From: Gilvimarinus polysaccharolyticus
GTDB taxonomy: Bacteria > Pseudomonadota > Gammaproteobacteria > Pseudomonadales > Cellvibrionaceae
Reading direction: 5' to 3'
Length of the DNA stretch: 64,000 nucleotides
Assembly: GCF_001187555.1 (NCBI RefSeq)
Contig: NZ_LFIJ01000002.1
Location: forward strand, 1,495,736-1,559,735
The position numbers were made by a program, and so were the translations under genes. This document shows, piece after piece, positions 8,377 through 17,566 of this stretch. How positions within the stretch are numbered: the stretch's first letter is position 1; every line of letters begins with the position of its first letter. The notes under the pieces are model-generated. The model worked only from the letters and a program-made list of their open reading frames with translations. It ran no database searches and had not been told where the DNA came from.

Positions 8377-9540
8377 GTGTCTACTATAAAAACGGGTTTC
8401 CGGTGTGGCATATCCAGTAATGTCGCTCGATTGTTACTGAGTGTCGTGCTGCTTGGAGTAACCGCGTGCAGCGATGATGCGGTGCTGAAGCCGGGTGCCG
8501 GTGGCGCCAAGGCGCGGCCGGTGATTGCCGCCAAAGTCGCTTTAAGTGCTGAGCGGGTAGAGGTTGAGGCGGTTGGCACCTCGCGCGCACTGCAATCGGT
8601 GGCAATGCGCTCGCGTGCTGCGGGGCAGGTGACAGAGGTTAATATTGCTGCAGGCCAAAAAGTAACCGAAGGGCAGGTATTGCTGCGCCTTGATGATCGC
8701 GACGAGAGACTGGCATTGCGCAACGCCGAGGTCGAGCTGGCCGATGCCGAGCGGTTGTTGGCGCGATACCGCCAAACCCAAGGCAGTGGGGCGGTAACAG
8801 AGTCGGCGTTGGACGATGCCGAGAGCGCCGTGGCGCGAGCGCAAATTGCCGTAGAGCGTGCGCGGGTAGATTTAGAGTATCAAAAGGTTGTGGCCCCATT
8901 TACCGGCTACATTGGCTTGAGCGATATTGATCAGGGCGCATGGGTTGATACTAATACGGTAATTACCACCATTGATGATCGCAGCGTGTTGTTGGTGACG
9001 TTCGCTTTACCCGAGTTATTGTTGGGGCAAATTAAACCGGGGCAAGCCATCGAATTATCAACTTGGCGTAAAGGCTCGGTAGTGGCCAGCGGCGAGGTGA
9101 CCAGTATTGATAGCCGAGTAGATGAGGACGAGCGAACCTTTAAAGTACGCGCTCATGTAGATAACAGCGCAGATATATTGCGCCCAGGTATGAGCTTTCG
9201 TATTGCCCTATCGCTTATGGGCAACACCTATGCTTTGGTTCCCGAGGTGTCGCTCCAGTGGGGCGCACGTGGCTCATTTGTTTGGTTGATTGAAAACGGT
9301 CTTGCCGAACGTAAGTTGGCCACTATCGTCCAGCGTCGAGCTGGACAGGTGCTGGTGAACAGCGAGTTACAAGAAGGCGCGTTGGTGGTGTTAGAGGGGA
9401 TTCAAATGGTGCGAGAAGGTCAGCCGGTTACGGTTGCCGAGGTACGTGACTTTGCTTCTAACACAGCTGCAAAAAATGCTTTAAACCCCAGCATGCACCT
9501 TGATGAGAGCGAAAAGTCGCATGAGGTGAACGGTGAGTGA
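8377..9540 (+). CDS. RND efflux periplasmic adaptor (lipoprotein)
   Basis: Membrane fusion protein of about 387 residues that links an RND pump to an outer-membrane channel. A lipobox LGVTAC gives a lipidated N terminus. Then come the first lipoyl half with AGQVTEVNIAAGQKVTEGQ, an alpha-helical hairpin (ALRNAEVELADAERLLARY), the second lipoyl half with VVAPFTGYIGLSDIDQGAW, and beta-barrel and membrane-proximal domains. GTG at 8377 lies 7 nt after GGAG and is preferred to GTG at 8350. It overlaps the pump gene by 8 bp. No TolC-like gene adjoins. Confidence 0.9.
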   Translation: MSTIKTGFRCGISSNVARLLLSVVLLGVTACSDDAVLKPGAGGAKARPVIAAKVALSAERVEVEAVGTSRALQSVAMRSRAAGQVTEVNIAAGQKVTEGQVLLRLDDRDERLALRNAEVELADAERLLARYRQTQGSGAVTESALDDAESAVARAQIAVERARVDLEYQKVVAPFTGYIGLSDIDQGAWVDTNTVITTIDDRSVLLVTFALPELLLGQIKPGQAIELSTWRKGSVVASGEVTSIDSRVDEDERTFKVRAHVDNSADILRPGMSFRIALSLMGNTYALVPEVSLQWGARGSFVWLIENGLAERKLATIVQRRAGQVLVNSELQEGALVVLEGIQMVREGQPVTVAEVRDFASNTAAKNALNPSMHLDESEKSHEVNGE

Positions 9541-12500
9541 TGCCCCCGAATCGCTACACAAAGAGGATCTGGCGAGCTTAAGTATTCGGCGACCGATCCT
9601 AATTTTGGTCTTAAATCTCTTGATTGCTATTGCCGGCCTTGCCGCCGTAACGGCGGTTGAGGTGCGCGAGCTGCCCGATGTCGACCGGCCGTTTGTCTCG
9701 GTGCGCGGCGTTTACCCCGGCGCCTCCCCCGAAACCATGGACGCCGAAGTTACCAGCATCGTTGAGGGCGCTGTATCGCGGGTGTCGGGTATTCGCAATA
9801 TTCGCTCATCTAGCGAGGAAAACAATTTTCGTCTGCATGTCGAGTTCTCGCCGGATGTCGACTTAAACAGTGCCGCCTCCGATGTTCGCGAAGCGGTCAG
9901 CCGAGTCGAGCGGGATTTGCCGCCGGATATGGAATCGTTGACGGTGGTTAAGGCTGATCCGAACGCCAACCCGATTATCAACTTAGCGTTAGTCAGCGAG
10001 CAGATAGGCGAGCTGGAGCTAACTCGTCGCGCCGAGAAAGATTTGATCCCCGAGTTTGTCTCCATCGATGGTGTGGCAGACGTCGTATTGTTTGGTCAAA
10101 GACAAAAAATTCTGCGGGTGGTGATGGACCCTATTCGCCTAGCAAGTTTTGGCCTCGGGGTGACGGATGTGGCCGATGCACTGCGCCAAGCACCATTTGA
10201 TGTGCCCTCGGGTAGCTTTCGCTCGGGCGACTTAGAGCTCTTAGTGCGCGCCGATGCCTCGGCGGTAACAGAACGTGAGCTGCAGAGCATTATTATTACC
10301 GGCACAACCCGTGTCGCCGATGTTGCCCAGGTGTTTTTTGCCCCGGAAGATGCCGAGTCTTATGTGCGGCTTGATGGTTTGCCCGTGGTGGGGATGGGGG
10401 TGGTGCGCCAGTCGCAATCCAATACCTTGGATATCGCCGAGCGGGTGCATCAAACTGTGGAACGCTTGAATGAACGCTTTAACGATTTTGAGTTAGTGGT
10501 GACAGAGGACAGCTCTAAATTTATTAAAGGCTCGATGACCGAGGTGCTGTTTAGTTTATTACTGACAGTGACGATTGTGATTATCACCATCTGGCTGTTT
10601 ATCGGCTCTTTTCGGGTGACCTTGATTCCCAGTGTGGCAATCCCCGTGGCCTTAATCGGTACGGTTGCAGCCATTTGGGCGATGGGCTTTTCTCTTAATA
10701 TTCTGACGTTACTGGCATTGGTGCTGGCGACGGGGCTCGTGGTCGATGATGCTATTGTGGTGCTGGAAAATATTCAGCGTCGTCGCCATCAAGGGCTCGG
10801 CGCGCGGGCGGCAGCGGTGCTGGGAACCCGGCAGGTGTTTTTTGCTGTAATTGCTACCACGGCGGTATTGATTTCGGTATTTGTTCCCGTCGCCATGCTG
10901 CCGAGTACGGCTGGACGCCTGTTTCGTGAGTTTGGTTTTGTCTTGGCGTTTGCGGTGGCTATTTCATCGTTTGTGGCTTTGTCGTTGGTGCCGGCAATGG
11001 CCGCGCGAATGATTCCAGAGCGCGATAACAAAGCGCATCCGGTGCGTGATCGGTTGCAGCACTTTGGCAACCGTATGGCCACAGCCTACTCGCGCGCACT
11101 GGCGTTTGTTTTGGGACATAGTGTTATCACGGTGATTGTCGCGGTGCTGGCTATTGTCGGCAGTGCATTGCTGTATCAGTACATCCCTCAAGAGTTGTTG
11201 CCGGAGGAAGATCGCGGCGTTATCTATGTCGACGCCACTGGCCCCGATGGCACCGGCCTTGAGTATACCGAGCGTCAGGTAGACGCTATAGAGGCGCGGG
11301 TACAGCCACTGCTGGATTCGGGTGAGGCGACTCAACTGTTCTCGATTGTCGGCCGCTATGACCCTAACCGAGGTCGGGTGATTTTACCGTTAGCGGATTG
11401 GGAAGCGCGCAGCCGCACCCAGCAAGCGATGATGGATGAGCTGCGTGGCCCTATGAGTAAAATTCCCGGTGCCTTCGTGCGAGTGTCCAGTACCAATAGC
11501 CTAGGTTTGCGCGATGGTGGAGGTGGTGTAGATATCGCCTTGGTGGGCAGCGATTACGCCGAGATTTTTATTGCCGCCGAGCATTTTGCGCGAGAAATTG
11601 AAGCCCAGCTGCCGCAGCTTACTCAGCCCGACATTCAGTTTCAGCCGACTCAGCCGCAGCTGTCAGTCACTATCGATCGCCGCCGAGCATCCGATTTAAA
11701 TATTCCGTTGGAGAATATATCGACAACGTTACGGGCGATGGTGGATGGTTACGATCTTGTGGATTTAAGCATTGATGATGAGGCAATCCCTATCATCCTT
11801 GAATCCTCCAGCAATCAGATTAATGACCCTGGCGATTTGGTGAATTTGTTTGTCAGTACCCGCGATGGTCGTTTGTTGCCGTTGTCATCGGTGGTGACCT
11901 TGACTGAGCACGCGGTTGCGGCAGAGTTGGATCGTCATAAGCAGCGCCGCGCGATAGAAATTGGCATGAACATCGCCAGTGGTTACCCATTGCAAACGGC
12001 GGTAAACGATTTGCGTGCACTGGCCGAACGCGAGTTGCCACTGGGTGTTGGTTTGATCTTTCTAGGCGAAGCTGAAACGCTCAATGAAACCGCGCGCGAG
12101 GTGATGGTGACTTACATCATTGCTTTAGTTGTGGTGTTTTTAGTGCTCTGCGCCCAATTTGAGAGTTTTAGCAGTGCACTAATTGTGATGCTGACAGTGC
12201 CTTTTGGAATTGCTGCGGCGATTGTCGCTCTGTTGCTGACCGGCACGAGTATTAATGTCTATTCGCAAATTGGTTTGGTAATGCTGATTGGCTTGATGGC
12301 CAAAAACGGCATTTTATTGGTGGAATTTGCCGATCAGCTCCGCGATCAGGGGCGTTCGGTACTGCAGGCCGTGCAAACCGCTGCCGCCGTGCGCTTGCGT
12401 CCGATTGTAATGACGATGATGTCCACCGTATTGGGCGGTCTACCACTTATTTTAAGTGCCGGCCCTGGTGCAGAGGCGCGTCGCGCCATCGGTTGGGTCG

Positions 12501-12667
12501 TGTTTGGTGGGCTGGGCATAGCGGCTGTTTTCACTCTGTTTTTAACGCCGGTGATTTATTTGTTAGTGGCTCGTCTGTCTAAAGTGCGTGCCGCCGAAGG
12601 CCAGCGTTTGCAGTCTGAGCTTGCAGCGGCGGAGAGTATTCCCGACGATCACGGTGAATATCGCTAG
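9533..12667 (+). CDS. RND multidrug efflux pump, inner-membrane subunit
   Basis: Proton-driven transporter of 1044 residues, standard length for the HAE-1 type. Twelve membrane segments are expected: TM1 at about residues 20-40, a large periplasmic loop, then TM2-6 from about residue 340. The proton-relay segment GLVVDDAIVVLENIQRR in TM4 and the KNGILLVEFADQLRDQG segment after TM10-11 are conserved. The export substrate cannot be read from sequence. It starts at GTG inside the last codons of the adaptor gene, so the two are translationally coupled. Confidence 0.93.
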   Translation: MSDAPESLHKEDLASLSIRRPILILVLNLLIAIAGLAAVTAVEVRELPDVDRPFVSVRGVYPGASPETMDAEVTSIVEGAVSRVSGIRNIRSSSEENNFRLHVEFSPDVDLNSAASDVREAVSRVERDLPPDMESLTVVKADPNANPIINLALVSEQIGELELTRRAEKDLIPEFVSIDGVADVVLFGQRQKILRVVMDPIRLASFGLGVTDVADALRQAPFDVPSGSFRSGDLELLVRADASAVTERELQSIIITGTTRVADVAQVFFAPEDAESYVRLDGLPVVGMGVVRQSQSNTLDIAERVHQTVERLNERFNDFELVVTEDSSKFIKGSMTEVLFSLLLTVTIVIITIWLFIGSFRVTLIPSVAIPVALIGTVAAIWAMGFSLNILTLLALVLATGLVVDDAIVVLENIQRRRHQGLGARAAAVLGTRQVFFAVIATTAVLISVFVPVAMLPSTAGRLFREFGFVLAFAVAISSFVALSLVPAMAARMIPERDNKAHPVRDRLQHFGNRMATAYSRALAFVLGHSVITVIVAVLAIVGSALLYQYIPQELLPEEDRGVIYVDATGPDGTGLEYTERQVDAIEARVQPLLDSGEATQLFSIVGRYDPNRGRVILPLADWEARSRTQQAMMDELRGPMSKIPGAFVRVSSTNSLGLRDGGGGVDIALVGSDYAEIFIAAEHFAREIEAQLPQLTQPDIQFQPTQPQLSVTIDRRRASDLNIPLENISTTLRAMVDGYDLVDLSIDDEAIPIILESSSNQINDPGDLVNLFVSTRDGRLLPLSSVVTLTEHAVAAELDRHKQRRAIEIGMNIASGYPLQTAVNDLRALAERELPLGVGLIFLGEAETLNETAREVMVTYIIALVVVFLVLCAQFESFSSALIVMLTVPFGIAAAIVALLLTGTSINVYSQIGLVMLIGLMAKNGILLVEFADQLRDQGRSVLQAVQTAAAVRLRPIVMTMMSTVLGGLPLILSAGPGAEARRAIGWVVFGGLGIAAVFTLFLTPVIYLLVARLSKVRAAEGQRLQSELAAAESIPDDHGEYR

Positions 12668-12758
12668 AAGTGTTGCGCTTGCGGTACAATGATACCGGCA
12701 AAAGTAGCGCAAGCCTGCGATAGAATAGCCACCGTCATATGGCCTAACTGGAGTTAAA

Positions 12759-13073
12759 ATGCAGCCCGTACAAGCCAGTATTGAACAAGCATTAACCGAG
12801 CAATTTACCCCTATGTATTTGCGCGTGGTTAACGAAAGCCATAAGCACAGTGTGCCGCCAAACTCGGAAACCCACTTTAAGGTGACCTTGGTGAGTGAAG
12901 CGCTGTTGGGTAAACGGCAGGTACAGCGTCATCAGTTGGTGTATGGAGCGCTAACCGAGCAGCTCAAAGGTCCGGTGCATGCTTTGGCGTTGCACACTTT
13001 TAGCCCCGACGAGTGGGCCGAAGAGCAACAGGTGCCCGACTCTCCGCACTGCCTTGGCGGTGGCAAGCATTAG
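12759..13073 (+). CDS. bolA: BolA family protein
   Basis: Protein of 104 residues with the BolA fold: VVNESHKHSV followed by ETHFKVTLVSEALLGK and the HQLVYGAL helix. BolA proteins pair with monothiol glutaredoxins in iron-sulfur trafficking and affect morphology and biofilm choices in E. coli. The histidine of the HKH segment is the usual metal ligand candidate. GGAG lies 6-7 nt before the ATG. Length matches true BolA rather than the shorter IbaG form. Confidence 0.9.
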   Translation: MQPVQASIEQALTEQFTPMYLRVVNESHKHSVPPNSETHFKVTLVSEALLGKRQVQRHQLVYGALTEQLKGPVHALALHTFSPDEWAEEQQVPDSPHCLGGGKH

Positions 13074-13134
13074 CTGTGCAGGCACCATCTCGCCAAAATT
13101 TGGGTTTAACAAACTCAAAGCCGGGTAAAAATAC

Positions 13135-13163
13135 TGGCTGTACAAAAAACAAGCGGTTATAAT
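13135..13163 (+). promoter_or_regulatory. Candidate sigma-70 promoter of trhO
   Basis: TATAAT at 13158-13163 is a perfect -10 box. TGGCTG at 13135-13140, 17 nt upstream, is a weak -35. It lies 55 bp before the trhO start codon. Confidence 0.42.
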
Positions 13164-13217
13164 GCCCGCGATTTTAATCGGCCCGTTCTGGGCAGCTTTT
13201 AGGTAATTGTTTTTACT

Positions 13218-14165
13218 ATGAATCAGTATGTTGTCGCTGCGCTGTACAAATTTGTTGAGCTTCCCGATTACGAGGCATTGAGTGTTCCGCTTAAAGCCGA
13301 GTGTGACCGCTTAGGAATTAAAGGCACTCTGTTGCTGGCCGCTGAGGGCATTAATGGCACGGTTTCGGGTTCACGCGAGGGCATCGATGCACTGCTGAAT
13401 TATTTAACCCGTGATGATCGTTTTGCCGATATCGAGCATAAAGAATCGCTCTACGACGACCAGCCGTTTTACCGCATGAAGGTAAAGCTGAAAAAAGAGA
13501 TCGTCACTATGGGGGTCGAAGGCATTGATCCCAAGCAGATCGTCGGTACCTACGTAAAACCACAGGACTGGAACGCATTGATCAGCGACCCAGATGTGCT
13601 GGTGGTGGATACCCGCAATCATTACGAATACGCTATTGGTAGCTTTGAGCGTGCAGTGGACCCGGCCACCGAGACGTTTCGTGAATTTCCCGCCTATGTG
13701 AAAGATAATTTAGATCCCGCGCAGCATAAAAAAGTCGCCATGTTTTGTACCGGCGGCATCCGCTGTGAAAAAGCCACGGCTTATATGAAAGAGCAGGGGT
13801 TTGACGAGGTGTATCACTTAGAGGGTGGTATCTTAAAGTACCTCGAAGAGGTCCCAGCTGCCGAGAGCTTGTGGCGCGGTGAGTGTTTTGTGTTTGATAA
13901 TCGCGTGGCGGTTAATCACGATTTAGAGCGCGGCTCGTTTGAGCAATGCTACGGTTGTCGTCATCCTATTACCGAAGCCGAAATGGCCTCTGAGCTATAC
14001 CTGAAAGGTGTATGTTGCCCGCGCTGTCATCACAGCTTGAGTGATGAGCAGAAAACCCGCTTTGCCGAGCGACAAAAACAAATTGAGCTGTCGCGCGCGC
14101 GCAATGAAGTGCATTTGGGGGCGGAGCCACCTGCTCGTCAAAAACTTCGCAGAACTACAGGCTAA
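13218..14165 (+). CDS. trhO: tRNA uridine-34 hydroxylase TrhO (rhodanese family)
   Basis: Protein of 315 residues, formerly YceA. It carries an N-terminal acylphosphatase-like region ([15 protein letters not shown]), a rhodanese domain with the catalytic-loop cysteine in [14 protein letters not shown], and a C-terminal cysteine-rich part (CYGCRHP, CCPRCHH) that may bind metal. The family makes 5-hydroxyuridine at tRNA position 34 with oxygen, an early step to cmo5U/mo5U. It is monocistronic by spacing. Confidence 0.92.
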   Translation: MNQYVVAALYKFVELPDYEALSVPLKAECDRLGIKGTLLLAAEGINGTVSGSREGIDALLNYLTRDDRFADIEHKESLYDDQPFYRMKVKLKKEIVTMGVEGIDPKQIVGTYVKPQDWNALISDPDVLVVDTRNHYEYAIGSFERAVDPATETFREFPAYVKDNLDPAQHKKVAMFCTGGIRCEKATAYMKEQGFDEVYHLEGGILKYLEEVPAAESLWRGECFVFDNRVAVNHDLERGSFEQCYGCRHPITEAEMASELYLKGVCCPRCHHSLSDEQKTRFAERQKQIELSRARNEVHLGAEPPARQKLRRTTG

Positions 14166-14283
14166 TGAGCCTTTTCTTACTATTATGTCGTGAAAACGTC
14201 ACAGTTTTCCGGTACTCTTTTGATCCATTGAGCGGTTAATTCGCAGCTTGTGGGTTTGTTGGTAATAGCAAAAGGTTAAAGTC

Positions 14284-14643
14284 ATGAACTTTGAAGCTTG
14301 GGATGTAAATCTGGCAGCGGGCGAAGCGCGACATAGTTGCGGTTGTATTATTCGTATCGAAGGAAACCCGCGAAATCCATCGGCAGTTGATCCGAGCCAT
14401 TTCCCTAAAAGTATGAATTTTATTGATCAGGCGCGCTTGTTGCGTTGCGGTATCGAAGCGTTAGCATTGGCCGCCGAGCAAGGCGGAGCGCCTGCGGGGC
14501 AAGATGATGACGGCGTCAGTGTGAAAATAAAAAGCCGCACGGTGCTGGATCTAGAGCAGAAGGCTAAGATGTTTGCCGAAAATCCCGACAAACCTAAACG
14601 TGCGGTTTTATCGTTAAAAAAGCGTGAGAAGGCCAGCAGTTAA
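14284..14643 (+). CDS. Conserved protein of unknown function (119 aa)
   Basis: Small soluble protein that I do not recognise. It has an N-terminal segment with ARHSCGCIIRIEGNPRNP and a lysine/arginine-rich C-terminal tail (KPKRAVLSLKKREKASS). No signal peptide or membrane segment is visible. AAGG lies about 8 nt before the ATG, and codon use resembles its neighbours, so it is probably real. It stands alone, facing a convergent secreted-protein gene, with a hairpin over its stop codon. Confidence 0.6.
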   Translation: MNFEAWDVNLAAGEARHSCGCIIRIEGNPRNPSAVDPSHFPKSMNFIDQARLLRCGIEALALAAEQGGAPAGQDDDGVSVKIKSRTVLDLEQKAKMFAENPDKPKRAVLSLKKREKASS

Positions 14644-14663
14644 GCCCGTATATTTAACGGGCT
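14643..14663 (+). terminator. Hairpin between convergent genes
   Basis: Perfect 7-bp stem AGCCCGT / ACGGGCT with loop ATATTTA, overlapping the stop codon at 14641-14643 and 15 nt before the end of the convergent gene. No T tract follows on either strand, so it may stop transcription weakly or protect the mRNA end. Confidence 0.42.
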
Positions 14664-14677
14664 ATAACGCCTTTGTG

Positions 14678-15211
14678 TTAACGAATCACCAATTGGCCGC
14701 GTAGCTGCAAATTGGTTTTGTGTTGATCCATCTCGCTAAGCATTTTATCAAAATCCTGCTCGATTATATCGATACCATTGGTGACGATCACCTCTTGGCT
14801 GCCGTTATACACCAAGGCATTCAGCTCTTTGGTCACTTTATCCATGGCATCAAAGACAGTTTTGGTTGTCTCGGCGTTATAAAATACCCGACCTTGGCCG
14901 GTTAAACGCAGATAATCGTCACACTCGACTAGCCACTCTTTGCGCTGATCAAGCATTTTACGGATATTGTTCATTCCGCCTTTGTGGCCTGTAGGCAAGC
15001 GCTCGGTGCGGTACTTCTGCAGGCTGGCGTAATCACGCAGTAAAAAATCGACACTGGTGGTTTCACAGAATTTCGCGGTCATATAGCTCGGAAATTCTAC
15101 GTTATGCTGCTCCATAGCTTGTTTGCGTTTACACTCCTCGTCACACGCATTGACCTGACTGCTGGCAAGGGCCAGAAACATCAGTATCATCGGAAAGAGT
15201 AAGTTTTTCAT
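14678..15211 (-). CDS. Putative periplasmic protein of unknown function
   Basis: Protein of 177 residues with a clear Sec signal peptide (MKNLLFPMILMFLALASSQ, cleavage probably after VNA), then a charged, helix-rich mature part with four cysteines near the N-terminal half (CDEEC, the C of KFCETT, and that of VECDDY). The cysteine preceding DEEC is not in a good lipobox, so a soluble periplasmic product is more likely than a lipoprotein. I do not recognise the family. Confidence 0.6.
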   Translation of the reverse strand: MKNLLFPMILMFLALASSQVNACDEECKRKQAMEQHNVEFPSYMTAKFCETTSVDFLLRDYASLQKYRTERLPTGHKGGMNNIRKMLDQRKEWLVECDDYLRLTGQGRVFYNAETTKTVFDAMDKVTKELNALVYNGSQEVIVTNGIDIIEQDFDKMLSEMDQHKTNLQLRGQLVIR

Positions 15212-15368
15212 AAGACGGCCTTTTTGTTTATCGCTTTTGTTATGACAATCACACTTTTGGTATAAAGGATATTGCTTCTAAGGTCAAGTCGTGTATAGAA
15301 AAAATCATATTCTTATTGCTTTGTTGGCTGATATTTTAAGTATTTACATCTTTTAGCTCTAAATAATC

Positions 15369-15968
15369 TTACCCGGCCTGTAATGCTTTCTTTATTAGTG
15401 ATTGTAAGTGTGTGGGTAGTTGAATCGTTAGCGCACGGGCTTGGCCTGCGGTAGACATCTTGTGCCAGGTTTTGTTGATAATCGTTATGAGTTTGGTCTC
15501 GGGGTGTTTCGTGGCAAAGCTCTCTAAGTGGTAACGGATAAAAACCAAACAGATTACATCCTCTAGCATTTGTACTTCAGCATCGCGTTTGAGTTGCTTT
15601 TTTTGCAGCATGGTGGCCACCCGCTCGCAACTCTCCTCGCTATAGCCGTGCTCGCGCATAATATCGCAAGCTCGCTGGGCGTGATGCTGCCCTAGGGTGA
15701 CTCGCCAGCGCTTGTAGCCAGCCCGGTCCATAGGGTAGTCGCTGCGAGGGATTGCCCAGCGCTCAATGTGCTGCGCACGCGCTGCTAATTGCAGCTCATC
15801 GCTGGGGGATACAGTGAAGTCGGCTAGCTCTGCACTCATTCGCTCGGCGTATAGCAGCTCTTTGGGGCGCTGTTTGCCTGCCTGATCGACGTCAAGGTTT
15901 GGGTCTTGGCTGTTAATATCATCAAAAGCTTGTAGTGTGGCGTTCAGATCGCCTGTAGCGTTATTCAT
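15369..15968 (-). CDS. DUF4202 family protein
   Basis: Protein of 199 residues resembling the DUF4202 family: ERMSAELADFTVSPSDELQL, ARAQHIERWAIPRSDYPMDR, then GYKRWRVTLGQHHA and a C-terminal MLEDVICLVFIRYHLESFA segment. The conserved histidines and the HIERW segment suggest an HD-like metal enzyme, but no activity is established that I know of. It has no obvious operon partner; the cyclotransferase gene upstream is 45 nt away on the same strand. Confidence 0.78.
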   Translation of the reverse strand: MNNATGDLNATLQAFDDINSQDPNLDVDQAGKQRPKELLYAERMSAELADFTVSPSDELQLAARAQHIERWAIPRSDYPMDRAGYKRWRVTLGQHHAQRACDIMREHGYSEESCERVATMLQKKQLKRDAEVQMLEDVICLVFIRYHLESFATKHPETKLITIINKTWHKMSTAGQARALTIQLPTHLQSLIKKALQAG

Positions 15969-16013
15969 ACGGAGTTCTCTGTGGTTGAATGATCGAAGCG
16001 TTGTTAACGCTTG

Positions 16014-16901
16014 TTATGGTTTGGTGAGGGGCTCGATATTGATACGCAGCTGATACAGCTGTTGCCAATGTTTTCCGGTCACCCAAAAACTGTTGTCTTG
16101 TGCATCAAAAGCGATACCGTTGGCGACGGCGTTGGGGTCGGGGTTGTGCGCTCGTTCGCGCTGGGCAAACTCTGTGATATCGACTACCGCCTGCACGTTG
16201 CCACTGGCTGGATTAATCACCAGAATCTCATTGCTATGCCAAATGTTGGCCCAAATAAATCCGTGAGCAAACTCTAATTCATTGATGTTTTTAACCGCTA
16301 TGCCGCTGCGTGTAACGCTTAAGTGGTGGCTTACTTCAAACGTTTCAGGGTCATGAAAAAATAGCGTAGCGCTGCCATCAGAGCGAATAATGTGTTGTGA
16401 GTTGTGGGTTAGTCCCCAGCCTTCACCTTGGTAAGTGTTGCGTCCAAGCGGCTTGCCGGTGTCGGCGGCAAAGCGCCACAAGGTGTTCTCGCGCCAGCTA
16501 AGTAGGTATACCGTATTATTAAAAACGGTAAGCCCCTCGGCAAAATAACGTTTAGGCAAAATGTGTTGCCATGGCGTATTGGTCGTGGCGGTAGTATTCA
16601 GTGCTCGGCTAATCAGTTTCGATTTACCGTATAAACCACTGCTTTGCAGTAACTGTCCTCGGTGTATCTCCAACCCCTGAGTAAACAAAAGCGAGTCGAG
16701 TGGTCGGCTTTGAAGTAATTGATAGCTAAGTTTTAGTGGTGCGTTGTTGCTTAAACCTGTACTTGTTGCACTTAAACCTGCCAGTGTTATTAGTGTGTAA
16801 ATGGCGTATCGTTGCCAGCGCCGGTTAGGCCCCCAAGTCGAGGTTAAATTGTTTGATTGGCGGCAATTAGCCATAATAGTTCGGCATGCTCTTGTTAACA
16901 T
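16014..16901 (-). CDS. Glutaminyl-peptide cyclotransferase-like protein
   Basis: Protein of up to 295 residues of the plant/bacterial glutamine cyclotransferase type, a five-bladed propeller that forms N-terminal pyroglutamate. Family segments seen include FTQGLEIHRGQLLQSSGLYG, YFAEGLTVFNNTVYLLSWRE, GEGWGLTHNSQHIIRSDGSA, and NELEFAHGFIWANIW. A hydrophobic stretch at residues 30-50 probably acts as signal peptide, placing the enzyme in the periplasm. Only 17 bp separate the first ATG from the divergent gene; ATG at 16874 is an alternative start. Confidence 0.85.
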   Translation of the reverse strand: MLTRACRTIMANCRQSNNLTSTWGPNRRWQRYAIYTLITLAGLSATSTGLSNNAPLKLSYQLLQSRPLDSLLFTQGLEIHRGQLLQSSGLYGKSKLISRALNTTATTNTPWQHILPKRYFAEGLTVFNNTVYLLSWRENTLWRFAADTGKPLGRNTYQGEGWGLTHNSQHIIRSDGSATLFFHDPETFEVSHHLSVTRSGIAVKNINELEFAHGFIWANIWHSNEILVINPASGNVQAVVDITEFAQRERAHNPDPNAVANGIAFDAQDNSFWVTGKHWQQLYQLRINIEPLTKP

Positions 16902-16918
16902 TTCACTAAGGCTCGTTT

Positions 16919-17566
16919 ATGTCTCGTATTCGTTCATTTTTGGTACTGACGTTACTAGGTGGTTTGGCAGTAGTGTTGCCCATGACCATTTTTGTATTTT
17001 TGCTGCAGTGGTTGGTGGGTGTGTTGGACAATCTGATTGCCCCACTTAGCCGCTGGTTGGCTAACTATATCACTGTCGGTGAACACGGTGCCGATGTGCT
17101 TAGTCTGGCGCTGGTGCTGGGGGTGTGCTTTGTCGTTGGGTTGTTGGTAAAAACCGGTATCGGTCGCTGGTTGCACAGCAAGTTGGATAGCTTGTTTTCA
17201 CGTTTGGCTCCGGGTTACAGCACGATCCGCGAAATGGTGACACAGGTTATGGGTGGCGAGGGCAATGCCTCATTATTAAACGGCAAAGTGTGTCGCGCCT
17301 ATATTATGGGAGCCACAAGTCCGGTGTCGGTTACCGGTATTGTGACCGCCGAGCACGAGTCGGGTGATTACACCGTGTATGTGCCCACCGCACCTATTCC
17401 CACCTCGGGGTTTGTGTATCACCTGCCAGCCGATTGCGTTGTGTTGTTACCCGAGGTGAGTGTCGAGGCTGCTATGCGTACCGTGATTGCCTGCGGTAGT
17501 GGCTCGCAAATCATTATGCCCCCAGCTGTTGCCCATAATTCGGCCCCGATTAACGACCACGAATAA
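16919..17566 (+). CDS. DUF502 family membrane protein
   Basis: Protein of 215 residues with two membrane segments near the N terminus (about residues 8-30 and 58-80) and a soluble C-terminal part containing GYSTIREMVTQVMG and YTVYVPTAPIPTSGFVYHLP, typical of DUF502. Function is unknown; the family is widespread in bacteria and plants. AAGG precedes the ATG. Its 3' end overlaps the end of mnmC by 17 bp on the other strand. Confidence 0.85.
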   Translation: MSRIRSFLVLTLLGGLAVVLPMTIFVFLLQWLVGVLDNLIAPLSRWLANYITVGEHGADVLSLALVLGVCFVVGLLVKTGIGRWLHSKLDSLFSRLAPGYSTIREMVTQVMGGEGNASLLNGKVCRAYIMGATSPVSVTGIVTAEHESGDYTVYVPTAPIPTSGFVYHLPADCVVLLPEVSVEAAMRTVIACGSGSQIIMPPAVAHNSAPINDHE

